Shown in pieces: positions 33,042 through 46,055 of a stretch of DNA of 64,000 bases. Position 1 is the first letter of the stretch. The number at the start of each line of letters is the position of its first letter. Made by a program: the position numbers and the translations under genes. This stretch comes from Crocodylus rhombifer. Its lineage: Eukaryota; Chordata; Crocodylia; Crocodylidae. The DNA is taken from NCBI GenBank assembly GCA_038503035.1, contig JAVSML010024243.1, positions 190,647 to 254,646 of the forward strand. Direction: 5' to 3'. A model generated the notes under the pieces. The model saw only the letters and a program-made list of their open reading frames with translations, searched no databases and was not told where the DNA came from.

Positions 33042-36000
33042 GTCAAAATATCCATGCTTTTGCACATTTCTTAGACCATCACAGCTACAACATCTCTCTG
33101 ACATTACAACATTTTTAAAATAGGATTTTTCTGATATTTTTCTGTATCACAAATATAAACTAATTTAAGATGCTATGGCTAAGTATGAAAAATCTTAGCT
33201 TATGAATATATGTCTAATTATGTTTGTACATACCCATAGAAAGATTTTCACTTAATTAAAACTATACCAGAGCCCAAATTCATTTCTCAGATTTTGAAAG
33301 TATAACTAATTTTTCTGGTTCACTGAGAAAAAAGGGATTAAAATTTAGGTTGGGTTTCTTAGGTAAAGTACTGTTATATATTTAAATAGAATTGAATTGT
33401 AAAAAAGAGAAAATGTATATTATCACTTTCTACTCAGATACCACATGTATTTCCTCTCACCCCCACCATAAGCTATCCTAAATTGGGGTGTATGTTAAGC
33501 AAGAAAGCTGATTATCTCTACCAGTATAGAGGCATGATTATAGTGAAATGGCTGTTAGGGGCTCTGCTCCCTTCCTGGCTGCATGCAGAAGGAAAGGAAT
33601 CCACCCCTCCAAAAAAAGGTATCACACAAGGAAATCCTTGCCTCCTCATGTAATTTCAGCACTGTCACAGCTTCAATATCCCTCTTACACTACCAAAAGC
33701 AAATATAAATAAGTAATTTTCAGGAGGTCCTACTACCTGTATGAGGAATATATTGATGATGCAACTATTTAAAGAGGATTCCTGTCTACTCACTTAGTAA
33801 ATATAAATGGCATTATAAGAATATTCTTTTAAAATATTTTCACAGGTACTAACAGAGTCCTTCCAAAAATCTTCTTCCCTTCCTATTAAAAATGTTTAAA
33901 ACTAATAAATCAAGACCATTATCTGAGTATTGCTAGATTCTGTTATATATGAGATGATTAAAAATATCTTTCCCAAATTATATAGACCCTGAAAAGCAGA
34001 GGGCAGCAGAAGTACGACATTTTTACTGAGTAAGGTGAGCAAACATAAGATCAAGGTGTGAAATGTAGAATGAATACTACTTAAAGATGTCTCTTGTCAT
34101 TAACAGTATCCTTTCAATAAAATTTTGAGGGCCCACATATTAACAAACCCATATATCGACATAGAAAAATGATATGATGGGCATCTATTTTTTTTCTACT
34201 GATAGGGTGAAATTTTTCTTTTTACTGAAGTTACATACACGTATATTTATGTCTCTGCAGCAAATTGTGATGAAAAAGTAGTATTTGAAAAATGCTGGAA
34301 CCCATAATTTGTATGGAAATTTGTCTTCATTTGTTTTTGAAGACTGCTTCTTGCTGGAAATATAAAACATACTTTTATGAAATAAAAGCCATACCTTCTC
34401 TCAGTAGTTCTGATATATAAAGAAACAATAACCAGTAAGTATTTTAGTTTTATTCTTAGCAATGCTAAGAATTGGTCCATCAGAGCCCATATGCAAAGAG
34501 TTGTTGTAAGAAAAAAGTCACATTCTTTTTTTTTTAGTTTGTGTTTGATGTAGTATATATAAAAAAATGTTATGAAGGTATTTATTTAAACAATAAAGCC
34601 AACCCTTTTATATGCCCAGAAACCTTAGAGTATGCTTTTGCTTCCTTTTGTGTTTCTGACTAATTGAATTCTCTTCACATGCTTTCCATCCCAAGTATGC
34701 CCAATTCTGGACTAATATACTTATCCCCCACAAACCTATCTTTTGTTTCTACTATCATCAGGATTATTTATTGCAGAAATAGTATATTGAGAAACTGTTC
34801 TTACTGTTTTTTTGCCAATAGTCCTATTTCATTGGGACTTGTAGCTGGAGGATCTATTATTTCAGGGAATAAGATTAGAACGAAGAGCTGCAGGCATGTG
34901 AGGACAATAATGTGATCAACAGCAGCACCTACCCAATGTATAAGCTGGCAGAAATCCATAGTTCCATACTATAGAAGTGACCCTCCACTGACTGTTGTGA
35001 AGCAGAGATCATAAAACAAGGAATAATAATGACATGTCATACCCATTAAAATATGTTTACTTCCACAAATAGAGAGAATTGTGGAGTACAATACAGTGTG
35101 CAAGGAAGAGTCACAGCATGACGTGCTGCTAAATGATTGGACATAGCTTTTGCCTTCACCTGTTTCATCTCCTCCTAATTGAGTATTTTCCTTACTCAGA
35201 AGGAGTTTCCTCCGATCTGAGATTTTCCTGCCGTTTTTTTAGAGGAAACTTAATTCCTCTGCAGATATGCCAGATAATTCAATTATCTACCGCACTCCAG
35301 AAACAGCAAGGAAGGCCGGCTGAGCTTCCAAGCAATCCTTTTTCTTTCAGACTGCAGTTTATACATCCCATCACAAGCAGGTAACAGGAGAGATGATTGC
35401 ACAGCAGTATGGAAGGCTTTGGCCAGCAGGGTACAAGATATAGTGGAATGAGAAATAAAATAACACAGTAGTTGGAGCATCTCAGTAAATCGAGTATGGC
35501 TAGAAATTAGATGGGGGCAAGTTACGCTGTCTGAGAACTTGTCTTTCAACTCTTTACAGCTTATTTTCCCCCAAACTGTGCACACAACTTCTTTAAGGCC
35601 TTGTTCCTGCCTTCTGAAATCAGATACACACAGCCACAACATAGTAATGTATGTTCTCAGCGGTCATATTGGGCCATTACATACTCCAGTATGTGACAAA
35701 GTTTTCCCAATAGCATCCCCATCAATTTCCACTAAGTCTTAGTTTTCATTTGAAATAAATGAGACCAGATATAAATGTTTACATGCTAAATCTGCCCACG
35801 GAATGAAATGTCAGATCAGTAGAGGTACAGCCACAATTTCTCCCAGTGTAATGATGATGCTCTAATCTCGTCCCTTAAATGTCATTATAGAGTATTTTAT
35901 TACTGATTGTTTTAGCACAGCTGTCAACCTACACTGGGATTGTGGGATAAATTTACATATAGTGCCATAATAATCCCTCTTGCAGTCAGCTTTACACTGT

Positions 36001-39000
36001 TTGCTTTTGTTTTTCCTAATCCTAAAAAAACCCATAGGTGTGGATGTGTGTAGGGATTGCTCTGGATCCAGTAACGTTGATTTATTTTAGTTTTTAATTT
36101 GAAAATATTTTTATCCAGAGCAGAATTTTTAGGTAGATGCATTTAGACACAAAATATCTCCACTGTTTCCAACACACACATGTTAAAGGTGGAGCTATTT
36201 TTTTTAGATTTCAGATAGGGAATTTTTTCAGGATGGTATCTACATATTTTGAAACTCTATTATAAAGTTTATTTTGGTCACTATCATAATTTATTAAATT
36301 AAAAATCATTTTTTAAAATTAAGCTAAAATTGCCATACTCACACTTAATATTTCTATAATTTTCATCAATGTGTTGTAGTAGTACATCCAGTGAGCACCA
36401 GAGGACAACACAGGGCATTACTTAAAATCTTTCCCAGCTCCAGGGATCACAGGGGGAGGGGTTTGGTACGTGGCTAGGTAGGAACAGTGGAGTTGTGGCC
36501 AAGTCATGGTGTACAAGCATTCATTTAACCAATAGAATCCATACCAAACTAGACGGTCTTATCTGACAGGATTTAAATTTATACCAGGGGTGCCATTTTT
36601 AGTCTACACAAAGCATTGTGAGTGCTTATCCACTTGAGTTTGTAGAAGTGATAGTGGTAGAAACACTAAGTGTTCTGCAAGGGTCTGATGAAAAGCCTGT
36701 CAGAAGTTTTTACAACTTGATTCTGGGCCAAAACATCATTTGAATTTTAAATCTATGTTAGAAATAGGAAGAGTACAGATTTTAAGGGGAGAGATATTCA
36801 ATAATCCAAATTTACCTAGAGATATATATTTTAGCTTGATATATTAAATCACATTATTGATTGTTAGTGACCAGTGCCCTCTATACCTGTAAACTTTGCA
36901 GCTATGGTATTAATTATTCATTGAAGATGCAATACAACAGAATTACCAACACTTGTGTTTCTTGAGGGATTGATGAGGGGGCTAGGAAATGCATCTCTCT
37001 CCAAACCGAAATTCTTTTCTAATGGAAAAGTAGGAGCTCATTAAGAATGCTTCTACAGTGAATTCTGTATCGTTATGATCAAACTATGGAAATTAAAAAT
37101 ATATACTGTTATGACTTGACTTTCTCTGACTCATTTGTCAAAGGCTTTCTACAGTCTTCCTTGCTGAGAGAGTCTCTCTTTCATTGTTCTTCTTTTCTGT
37201 GTGCATCTGAATGCCTTGCCCAGTTGTAACTCATCCTTCAGCAGGTATAATTAAGTCTCAGAACAGGAGTTTGATCATAGGAGTTCTAAAGTAGGTCTCT
37301 ATAGTGTCTGTATGACTTTATATATTTCTTTAAGTTGCTGCCTAATAACCTGAATGATTTTTAGAATTTGAAAATGAAGGTTAAATAAATCTTGGACGAG
37401 CATAGGTACATATATTATTTAGTTTTTTATAGGCATTCATTTATTAATGCTAAGCTGATGATGTGTGCTGTACGCAGAAATAGATAGTCATTTTCCACAG
37501 AAAAAATCCCCATAAAAATAGATATGTACAAGATAAAGCATCAGTATATCCAAACCAAGCAATCTTATTGTTATTGTCAGTATATTATTGTTATATATTA
37601 TTATATTAAAAATTCTCCATATAATTTTCATGGGTGCATATTTTTTATGTGTGGTAAGCAACAAAAACATGCACAGGTACTGAAAATCAATATCCCCATA
37701 AAATAAAAGTGTTATATTTCTCTTAAAATGATAGCGGGTGTTTTTCTCCATTTACAAGTAGCATAGACGTAACTAGAGTGGGTTAACTTGATTATCAACT
37801 AATTCAAGGACAGTTTTATAAGTAAAATCAGGAACTGCTTGCTACTGTTCTCAGGATGGCCTTAATTATTAATCACAAGTACTTGAAGAACCCCTGGGTA
37901 TTTTTTATAAATGTGTTGATAAAACTTGAATGCTCCATAGATGGTAGCAGGGGTGAATATTTGTCAAAACTATGGTATCAAACAACACCTTAGTTGTTCA
38001 CTAATCATCTTTCATATTTACTTGGGTATTACTTAGTTTTAAAAGTTTGTCATAGAATCACAGTCTGGAAACAGTGACCTGTGGTTATATGATCAATCAA
38101 TATTTCAGTAAAAAATCTCTTGAAAAGCAACTAACTGAAGCAAACAGTTTGCAACAAGCCCATAGGCTGCTTCCCCAGCCCCCCAATTATTCATCAAATA
38201 CTTTAACTTAGCAAATATATTGACAGTTCTTCAGGGTTAGCTTGCAAATGATTCATGAGCTGAGAAAGGGCTATGTGTACTACACATGTTATTTGCAATT
38301 ATTACTTTTGTCCTGAGGATTTTTCCTATTATTATACATTGACCTTTTATATAAATGCCCTATATTTGATGTTGATCTCATGCATGCTTAATTTCTACTA
38401 CCTCTAGTCTATGCAGATATTATGCAGTGCTTCCCTGGCTCATGCTATATAGTAACTCCAGATAGATGTATTGAACAGGAAAGTCTGCTTTTCTGCCTTG
38501 AGTGTTCTGTTTGGGTCTTTAAAAAAAGAAAAACAGTAGTGAAATCCAAACTCCCACTCATTTCGGTAGGTACAGCTATATTGTGTTATCAGTAATTATT
38601 CTGAGCATTGTTCTTGAGCATGCCCCACTCAACTTCCTGCTTTCATGGCTCAAGCCCAGGAAAAAAAAACACTGAAACCTCACCAGGGAAGTGCCTTTGC
38701 TTTTCTTTACCTCCAGTTCCTGATGCCTCCAGCATACTTGAGAGTGGTCAGGGAGAGGAAGGTACCACCAAGAATGGCTTCATTTCTGGGTTTGGCTAAT
38801 GAGTGGGGCATGCTGCAGAAAGTATTCTGTGTCAGAATTAATGCTAGAATATGTATCAAGTCTAGGTATGTGGGAATCATACAATATGCTGAACGAAACA
38901 AAACTGTCTGGACAACATTATTCATACTTGCCACAACTTGACATTAAAATTGTTTGCTAATGGCTATAACACTTATAAATGTAGAAGTAATTAGATTCAA

Positions 39001-40843
39001 CTATCTTTGACAAAAATAAATTAGACAGCGATTGACCTTCTTTTTAAGTAGTTCAGACATTCATACTGCTTTCCAGAGAAAGTCAATGCAAAAAAACCCA
39101 GTGTTAAGCACATATTGACTTTTAAAAAAGTGTCTTAGGTTGCTCTTGATCAAATGTAATTTTTTGTTCTATTTGGGACTCCTTACTGACAGACAAGAAT
39201 TATTGCTGATTTGGTAAATATAGCTGCATATCTGCATGAAACCACTTTGCCTCATACAAAAATTAATAAAGATCAGTCTATATTTTAAATACATATTTCA
39301 TATTTTGCTTTGGGATAAGTGCTGTTCAGGGGATAAAATAAAATTCACAGTAAAGTTGGGTCTAATGATACTTAGTTTTTAATTATGTATAATGAAAATC
39401 CTTGAGTTTCTTCAATTAATAATTTCAAATTATAGTGAACCTCTGCCTGTAGTGATTTCACTATAAATGGGTTCCACTTTGCATATAACTATACATTCAG
39501 TATTTCCGTATGGAGTTTCAATAAGAAGCAGCTTTTAAAAAAATACTTTGGAAATCTATTACTTGAGAGAGATGTAATAAGTAGGCTCATTATATTTGTA
39601 TAGAATTTAGAAGGAAAATGAGATGGTAACCATTACTTGCAGGGTATTTTTGGGTGGGGGGGGTTGTTAGTTTTTGTTTGTTTTTTCTTTTAAAGAAAGA
39701 AACTTCTTGCTAAAACCTCCATCTACTCTGTGTCCCTAGGTAGCAATATTTATTGGGAAGAAACATGATTTTCTTTAGAAACTTTGTCAATTAATTTCTT
39801 TGTTTAAACAGGGTTGTCTAAATCCTACCTTTAAAATATTCCCAGCTATGAATCCTCAGGGGTTCCATTTAAAAGGGAAGGATTTAAAAGTTTGACAGCT
39901 AACATAACCATATTCATGGGTAAGGTTTCACATTTTGTCCAGTTTATTTTATAACCATAACTTTTTAAAGGAATTTGATAAATGGTGATATATTAATACT
40001 AGATGCAAATTATGAATTTTAAGTAGCCAGACAGTATGAATTTATTATACCAACATAAAATATGGACTATAGACTTAAAAAAAACCCCCAAACTTATGGA
40101 CCCTATTCACCTTTCACATATGTTTAAATCAATTCTAATTCTAATTAAGTTCATGGTATCTAAGTTCTTAACAATATGAAGCTCTCTGCTTCCCTCTGAA
40201 TATTTTTTCTCTTCTTTCTCTTCCCTTCCTATATAATCAGTCCCAAATTTATTTGGTCTTTTCTTGTATATGAATCAGGGTACAGAATATTACTTAGTTT
40301 TCTAGGCAATTGGTATTCCTGTAAGTTGTCAAACAGTAGAAATTAATATTAGAAAGGGCTGTATAGAATATACCTGTATTCATTTAAAAAAGGACAAAGG
40401 GCATTTTCACCTTTATGTAAAACAGATTAAATATTTGGAATATAAATCCATTCTTAAAGTATTTTTCTGGATCATCCTGAGGCAGGAACTGAGTAATTTT
40501 GTCAGCGCTGTGAAACACTATTACATTCCTGTATCATGTTAACTTGCTGTAGGGGGAGCCATATTTCAGTACTACACAGATAGAAGAAAAGTCCCCACAA
40601 AACAAGGCTAGGGAAAAAATAGTGAAGAAAATGAACAACAACAGAGGAAAGAACAGAATAGATGTTGTTGCTCAATCTATCAAAAAAAATTCAGAAACTC
40701 AAAGTAATGTAGTGCTATCACACATCACTCCAAATAATTACTCCTTCCCTTAGTGTGTATGCTTTTTCTATACATAAATATACTAAAGTTTAGTGTTCAT
40801 CTCTATATTGATCTGTGTGATTGCTCCCTCTCTATGTATAGTA
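33042..40843. other. AT-rich non-coding DNA, nothing recognised
   Basis: 7.8 kb with no assignable gene or repeat family. Slightly GC-richer patches at 33545-33680, 36370-36680 and 38620-38780 have no recognised family. Open frames such as 35283-35642 (-) and 38645-38941 (+) show no domain and are treated as chance. Confidence 0.45.
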
Positions 40844-41510
40844 GGTCTATGCAAAGCAGCTAGTATTCACTTTGGATTCAGATTTGGTTCATTCAGGGGA
40901 CGGTGATTTGGTGAGTTGAATCACTATCCTGAATTAATGCCACTGAATCTGATTTAGAGATTTGGCAATCACCAAAGAAAAAGAAAAAGCCCTGCACTCA
41001 CCAGCTCGTGCCAGGCCAGGGGGCTATCCCCACTGCTTTGTGTTGAGTAGAGGGCTCTGTCATGAGCCCCCATCCCCCACCTGCTCTCCCAGCCCCTGTC
41101 AATGGCTGCCCCACCCAGCTCCAGTGTACCCTCTCCTCCAGCCCCCCCCACCCTGCCCGACCCCTTGTTTACCACCACTTACCAGTCCAGCTCCCTATGG
41201 CAGCAAGCAGGGACTGTTCAAATTCCTGAATCTCTCCAAAGCTCTCCAAATCTTTTCTGAATTGATTCAGAGACCTTTTTATTGGACCTTTTTATTGGTC
41301 TCCAATAAAATTAAATTGAATTGTTTGAATTGATTTGAATTGAATTGATTCAGAGAGCTTCTTATTGGACCTTTTTCTGAACTGACTGAGAGACCTTTTT
41401 ATTGGACCTTTTTATTGGTTTCCCAATTTGATTCAGATTCAGAGATTCGGCCACCGAATCAAGCCAAATGTCCTCAGAATTGAATCAGCACCTGAAGCTT
41501 CACACAGCAC
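40844..41510. mobile_element. TA-flanked MITE (667 bp)
   Basis: The left end 'ggtctatgcaaagcagc' follows TA at 40842-40843. The right end is 'gaagcttcacacagcac'. 'gattcagatttgg'-type text flanks a GC-rich core (40985-41215). 'agacctttttattggacctt' occurs at 41271 and 41391, a 120-bp internal duplication. Same family as 15340-15536; its ends also resemble those of 43890-44690. No coding capacity. Confidence 0.7.
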
Positions 41511-42561
41511 GAATATATAGCTCTATCCGTGGCCTGCTGAAGACATGGGCTTTGGATGAGGCTTACTGTACCCTTAACCCATGCTTTCCTTTTATTTGGA
41601 GTGAATATGGTATAACCTAGGAAAAAATCTTGCATCTTCCTTAAGGGCTAGTGCTCTAAGGTATTAGCTATCCCTGTTAGCTTTTTTAGGAGGAACTTAG
41701 CATGAAACAGGATTGGATCCTAAACCACATCACTATTATGTGTGGTTTGCTTTTTCAAGGCAATGTTTTTTAATTCTAACTACATAGTCCTAAGAATCAG
41801 TTTTACTTGTTTGTATCTGCTTTATTTCAACTTTGAAAAATTCTTTAAAAACAGAGTTAAGTCCAACCTATTTTCTAGCAGATCTTTCCTTATGACTTTC
41901 ATACATTTTGCATAGTATCTTAAATGATTCATGTAGAATACCAATAAAAATATATAAAAGATATGTTAACTTCTCCCCCATTAGATACATTTCACAGCAG
42001 TTGTGATTTGACTGATTAAGGGATTAGTCTGCAAGAAGAGTATATTTAAATGTGAATGAACTCCAAATGCTCAGTGGTACCAAGTGGGTTATTTTCCACA
42101 TGATGGAGGTGGTTCTAATTATTTGTACTTATTTTGATTGCTGCATTGTGTTTTACCATTTGGATTACCATCTTATTACCATAAAACATGCTGCCGTTGT
42201 AGCAAAAATAAAGTTTATATTATGCAGTAGAGAACATTTGGAAGAACTCTTCTTTTATATGCATATTTTGTTGATATTCTACAACAGTTACAAAAGAAAT
42301 TGAGAAGCATCATGGGGATTTAGAAGAATTGTCTGAATTATATGGAGTTCTCCACTAGTTCTTCAAATGAGAGAATTTACAGATATAACATTAGAATATC
42401 AGGTCCTCCATTATGAATTATAAACCCTATTACATGTGTTGTGAAATAGAAACCAAGACAATCTGTGATGCAGAAAATTCAAATGTTTGGTGGGGAGGTG
42501 GTGTAAAAATACATCAACCCAAAATCTAAATGTTCATTCAAGCTTTCTCCAGATAATCTCA
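41511..42561. other. AT-rich non-coding DNA, nothing recognised
   Basis: No gene or repeat family was recognised between the MITE and the hAT element. The frame 42052-42303 has no domain features. Confidence 0.45.
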
Positions 42562-43682
42562 CTCTATTGCAGAGGTTGGCAACCCCTGGCATGCATGCCT
42601 GAGTATGTCAAATGAGGCCCACTGACTTGGGCTCTGGACAGCTGCTGCCAGCCATGGAGCCCGGGCTGCTCCCAGCAGGTGGCTGAGAGGCTGCAAGCCA
42701 TGCTGCAAGGAACATGCCATGACTGGCAGCAACTACCCAGAGGCTGGGTTGGCTGTAGCTGGGAGGCTGTAAAAGGGTGCACCAGATTCCAGAGCCCCAT
42801 CATCATCTCCAAGTCACTGATAGGTGCATGCACACCTCAGAGCAGACAGTGGGGGAGGAGCTGAGGTTGTGCTGCCTCAAGCCCCTCTCCCGCTGTCTGC
42901 TCTGAGGGGTGTGTACACTTACCAGTGGGATGGAGCTGATGCCAGAGGAGCAGGGGCAGTGCCAGCCTCTTGCTGGTGGGGGAGCTGAGATGAGGCTGGG
43001 CTGGGCTGGGCTACGCCAGGAGGTCCCACCCCTCCAAACACCACCACCTGCATGTCCTGTACAGCTGAATCTGCCCTGTTCCCACTTGCTCTAAGCCCAG
43101 TCCAGCCCAGCTGCCCCCAACCAGGAACAGGGTGGGACTGCCCGTACCAGAAGTGTATGCCTTTGTGGGCTCAGCTGCATGGGATGGGTGGGTGGTGGCG
43201 ATGGCACTGGTAAGGGTAGCTGTGGGAAGGCTAACACAAATTTTGGGGTGGCTATAGCCCCCCCTAAAAAAAAAAACCCTCCATAGCACTGCCCCGGGCA
43301 GGGAGCAATAGCAGCAACATTGCCTCAGCTCCTTGCGGCTTCTGCAGCTGCATCAGAGCTGCTTCACTGAAGGGAAACCAAGGTGAGAGCAGCGGGACTG
43401 GGATTACACTGCCCCACTTCCCTCCCAGTATGTTGTACTGCCTCCTTCTCACTGCAGTGTGCCCACAGCCCTGGGGCAGGGGCCCTGTCTGGCTCAGCCT
43501 GGTATCCCCACCTCCCCCCAGGGAGAAGGCAGCTATATGATGGGTGGGCCCTGAGCTGGGGCCTTGTCTTCAGTGGGCCATTCTGAAGCTCGGGAATCTG
43601 CTCTCCAGGGAAGCACAGGGGCTGTGGTGGGCCTGGTTCATTGTTGGGTTGATCTTTGTCCTGCAGCCTAGCATCCTGGTTG

Positions 43683-43888
43683 CATGTATACATGTGCATG
43701 TGTATGTGTAAGTGTGCATGTATGTGTCTGGTTCATTCTATTTGTCTGTGCATGTGCATCTTTGTGTCTAGTTCTGCGTGTTTCTGTCTGCATGTGTGCG
43801 TTTGGTTCTGTGCGTCCCTGTGTGCATGTGTTCTGGGCTTGTGTTCTGGGCATGTGTGTCTGGTTCTCTGTTTGCACTTGTGTGCATT
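43683..43888. repeat. TG/CATG-rich simple-sequence tract
   Basis: Imperfect 'tgtgcatgtgt' and 'gtgtctggttct' units run for about 200 bp. This alternating purine-pyrimidine sequence produces spurious Cys-rich or Thr/His-rich frames on the two strands. Confidence 0.8.
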
Positions 43889-43889
43889 A

Positions 43890-44690
43890 GGGCTGTGTGA
43901 AATGGCATTGTTCCATTTCTCCTCGAGTTTCAAGGGTTCAACGGAACAGCGTTTCATTTTGAATTTCATTTCATTTTGAAACAGCTGTTCTGTTTTGCTT
44001 CATTGAAACAGTGAAGCTGTTTTGATGCTGTTTCAACCTTTTACCTGTTAGCTATAATGGGGAACCTTGAAACAGCCTCTCTCATCTGGCCAGCAGATCG
44101 GGGCTGTGGGCCAATCTGCCTGCCAGATGAGGGAGATAAGCTGGTGCTGCTGCCTGGGACTGGGGAAGGGGACTGAGCCTGATTGGTAAGTTCCCCTCCC
44201 CAGCACTAGATCGGGCTGGGGGTGGGAAGTCATCCCAGCTAGGCTGTTCCCACCCCACCATGCTAGATCGGGCTCGGGATGGAAAGTCAGCTCAGTTGGG
44301 CTAACTTCCCATCCCCAGCCTGATTGTAGGGCTGGTGAGGGGAAGTGAGTGATTGGGCTTAGTTTGTTTCCCCTGAGCATGAATTCAGTTCTCTTCCCCT
44401 GCACTGTGATTGGCTTCCTGCAGCTGGGAAGTGGGAGATGGGGAGAGCCAGGTCTGCACTCCCCGCTGCTGCTGGGAGTGCAGCCCTGGTTCTCCCTCGT
44501 CTCCCACCACCTCACTGCTGGCTGCTTCGAAACTCGAAATGCTTCAAAACTTTTAAAGTGTTTTGACTAGCCTCATTTTGTTTCGAGGCTGTCTTGAAGC
44601 CCTTCATTTTGATTTGAGTTCACTGTTTTGAGCTTGAAATGAATCAAAACAGTGTTGAATTGAAACAGTTGGTGAACTTTCACACAGTTC
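43890..44690. mobile_element. TA-flanked MITE (801 bp) nested in the hAT element
   Basis: Starts 'gggctgtgtgaa' after TA (43888-43889) and ends 'ttcacacagttc' before TA (44691-44692). 'tttcattttgaaacagc'-type AT-rich subterminal text lies at both sides of a GC-rich core (44090-44520). The termini agree with the MITE ends at 15536 and 41510. TA flanks fit Tc1/mariner-type target choice, although a 3-bp duplication cannot be excluded. Confidence 0.75.
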
Positions 44691-44701
44691 TAGTATTTGG
44701 T

Positions 44702-44848
44702 GTTCTCTCTCTCCTCTCCTTTTTTTTCTTTCTTTATTTTCTCTTCTCTTTTTCTCTCTTCTTCTTTCCCTTTCCCTCTTTCTCTCTCTTTTATTTCTCT
44801 CTCTTTTTTATTTTCTTTCTCTTTTCTTCTTTCTTCTCTCATCACAAC
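44702..44848. repeat. Polypyrimidine (CT-rich) tract
   Basis: About 145 bases are almost entirely C and T on the plus strand. It could form triplex DNA. It gives rise to a spurious Phe/Ser-rich frame. Confidence 0.9.
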
Positions 44849-45128
44849 ATGCTTAATAAAACAATAACAAAGGTAGTATATGAAGTTTTATTTATTGTCA
44901 CCAGGTGTAGAATTTGTAGAAAACCTGGCATTTATTGTAAAAAGAAACAAAAACAAAAAGAAACCCAAACAGAAGAAAGCAACATTTATGATTATTAACT
45001 ATATTAATATGCAGTGCTTCCTGCCAGGTACTTCCTTCCCCAGTTTTATTTTTCTGGCAGTCCGGCACCTTATAAGGTAGACATTGTGGGTTTTTTGGCA
45101 TTCTGGCTAAAAATGTTGCCTACCCCTG

Positions 45129-45630
45129 CTTTATCATATCTCCTCCTCACAGAGGTTTTTATACCATCTCCAGTGGTCATCTCAGCTTTATGCTCTTTTC
45201 CCACAGTTCTTGGGTTTCCCTAATTTGGTTCACCGTCACTGTGTTTTCACCAATAAACAAAACACAGGGTATAAGAAGTCTATCAGCATGTGCAGCAGTA
45301 TCTCCTGGAGTAGGTGTGTATTGATCTTTGCCATGTCACTTTTTGTAACCCTGACCCATCTCGAATGAATGGACAGCAGTTACTTGTGTGAGAAACACTT
45401 GTATGAGAAATACCTTGATATCTATAATGCCCATTTTTTTGTGATACCTTGAGATAGCTTAGGTCAACAGCTATCACAATAATACAGTTGGTCCAATAAA
45501 AGATATCACAAAAAATCCTTGGCTCTCAGGCATTTGTTGTTGCCCTGATGGTTCAAGAACACTCCAAACCTCCAACTCATTTATGTAATGTCACCTGCTG
45601 TATTAGTTATATTACAACTATATAAGAATG
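45129..45630. other. Non-coding DNA with a short-repeat fragment
   Basis: 'acagttggtccaataaaaga' at 45485-45504 is an antisense piece of the 'ttattagaccaac' repeat family. Nothing else was recognised. Confidence 0.45.
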
Positions 45631-45639
45631 ACCAGAATA

Positions 45640-46055
45640 GTTCTACCCTCATTCCCAAGCCTTGGGAGTCCCTTCCACAGTAGGTGCAACCTTCCACCCA
45701 GGAACATATTTGGGAGGTAGTAGAGAATGACTGGGACACCAGGGACAGTTCACAGCAAGCCCAGCCACCGCACTGCAGATGCCACATGCAGCCCAGGTTA
45801 CAGAACAGCTGGAGCAGGACAGGTGCCACTTTGGCACACATCCCAGACCAGCTGGGGATTAGGGAGGGATATGGGGGACAGACAGACATGCACAATAGGC
45901 GCCATGAATCCCAGGCCAGCCAGAATGGCATCACGTCCACTATGGACTGAGCAGAAAGGATACTTCACGCTACGTTCAGAACCTGCATGCATTGTTTGTT
46001 GTATGGCAGCACTGCAGATGACAGAGCTCTGTGGGCCATATCTTTGACACCTGTG
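45640..46055. mobile_element. hAT-like element, right end recognised
   Basis: The terminus 'gggccatatctttgacacctg' followed by 'tg' (to 46055) is, in reverse complement, the 'cacaggtgtcaaa...ggccc' end I associate with hAT/Charlie-like elements. The body is GC-richer than its surroundings. The left end and target duplication were not located, so the start is a guess from composition. Confidence 0.45.

Larger units (their letters stand above)
42570..45128. mobile_element. Composite hAT element (~2.56 kb) with nested inserts
   Basis: The left end 'cagaggttggcaacccctgg' and right end 'aaatgttgcctacccctg' form a Charlie-like hAT inverted pair. Flanks 'ctctattg' (42562-42569) and 'ctttatca' (45129-45136) match at five of eight positions and the three differences are transitions, so a decayed 8-bp duplication is plausible. 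The interior is GC-rich, contains a TG-rich tract (43683-43888), a nested MITE (43890-44690) and a CT tract (44702-44848). No transposase motif was found, so it is non-autonomous or gutted. Confidence 0.65.

Noticed and set aside
43656..43979. Cys-rich 107-aa frame and His/Thr-rich minus frames
   Set aside because: Direct translation of a TG-rich simple repeat.
44639..44998. Phe/Ser-rich 119-aa frame resembling a membrane protein
   Set aside because: Produced by a polypyrimidine tract (TTT/TCT codons).
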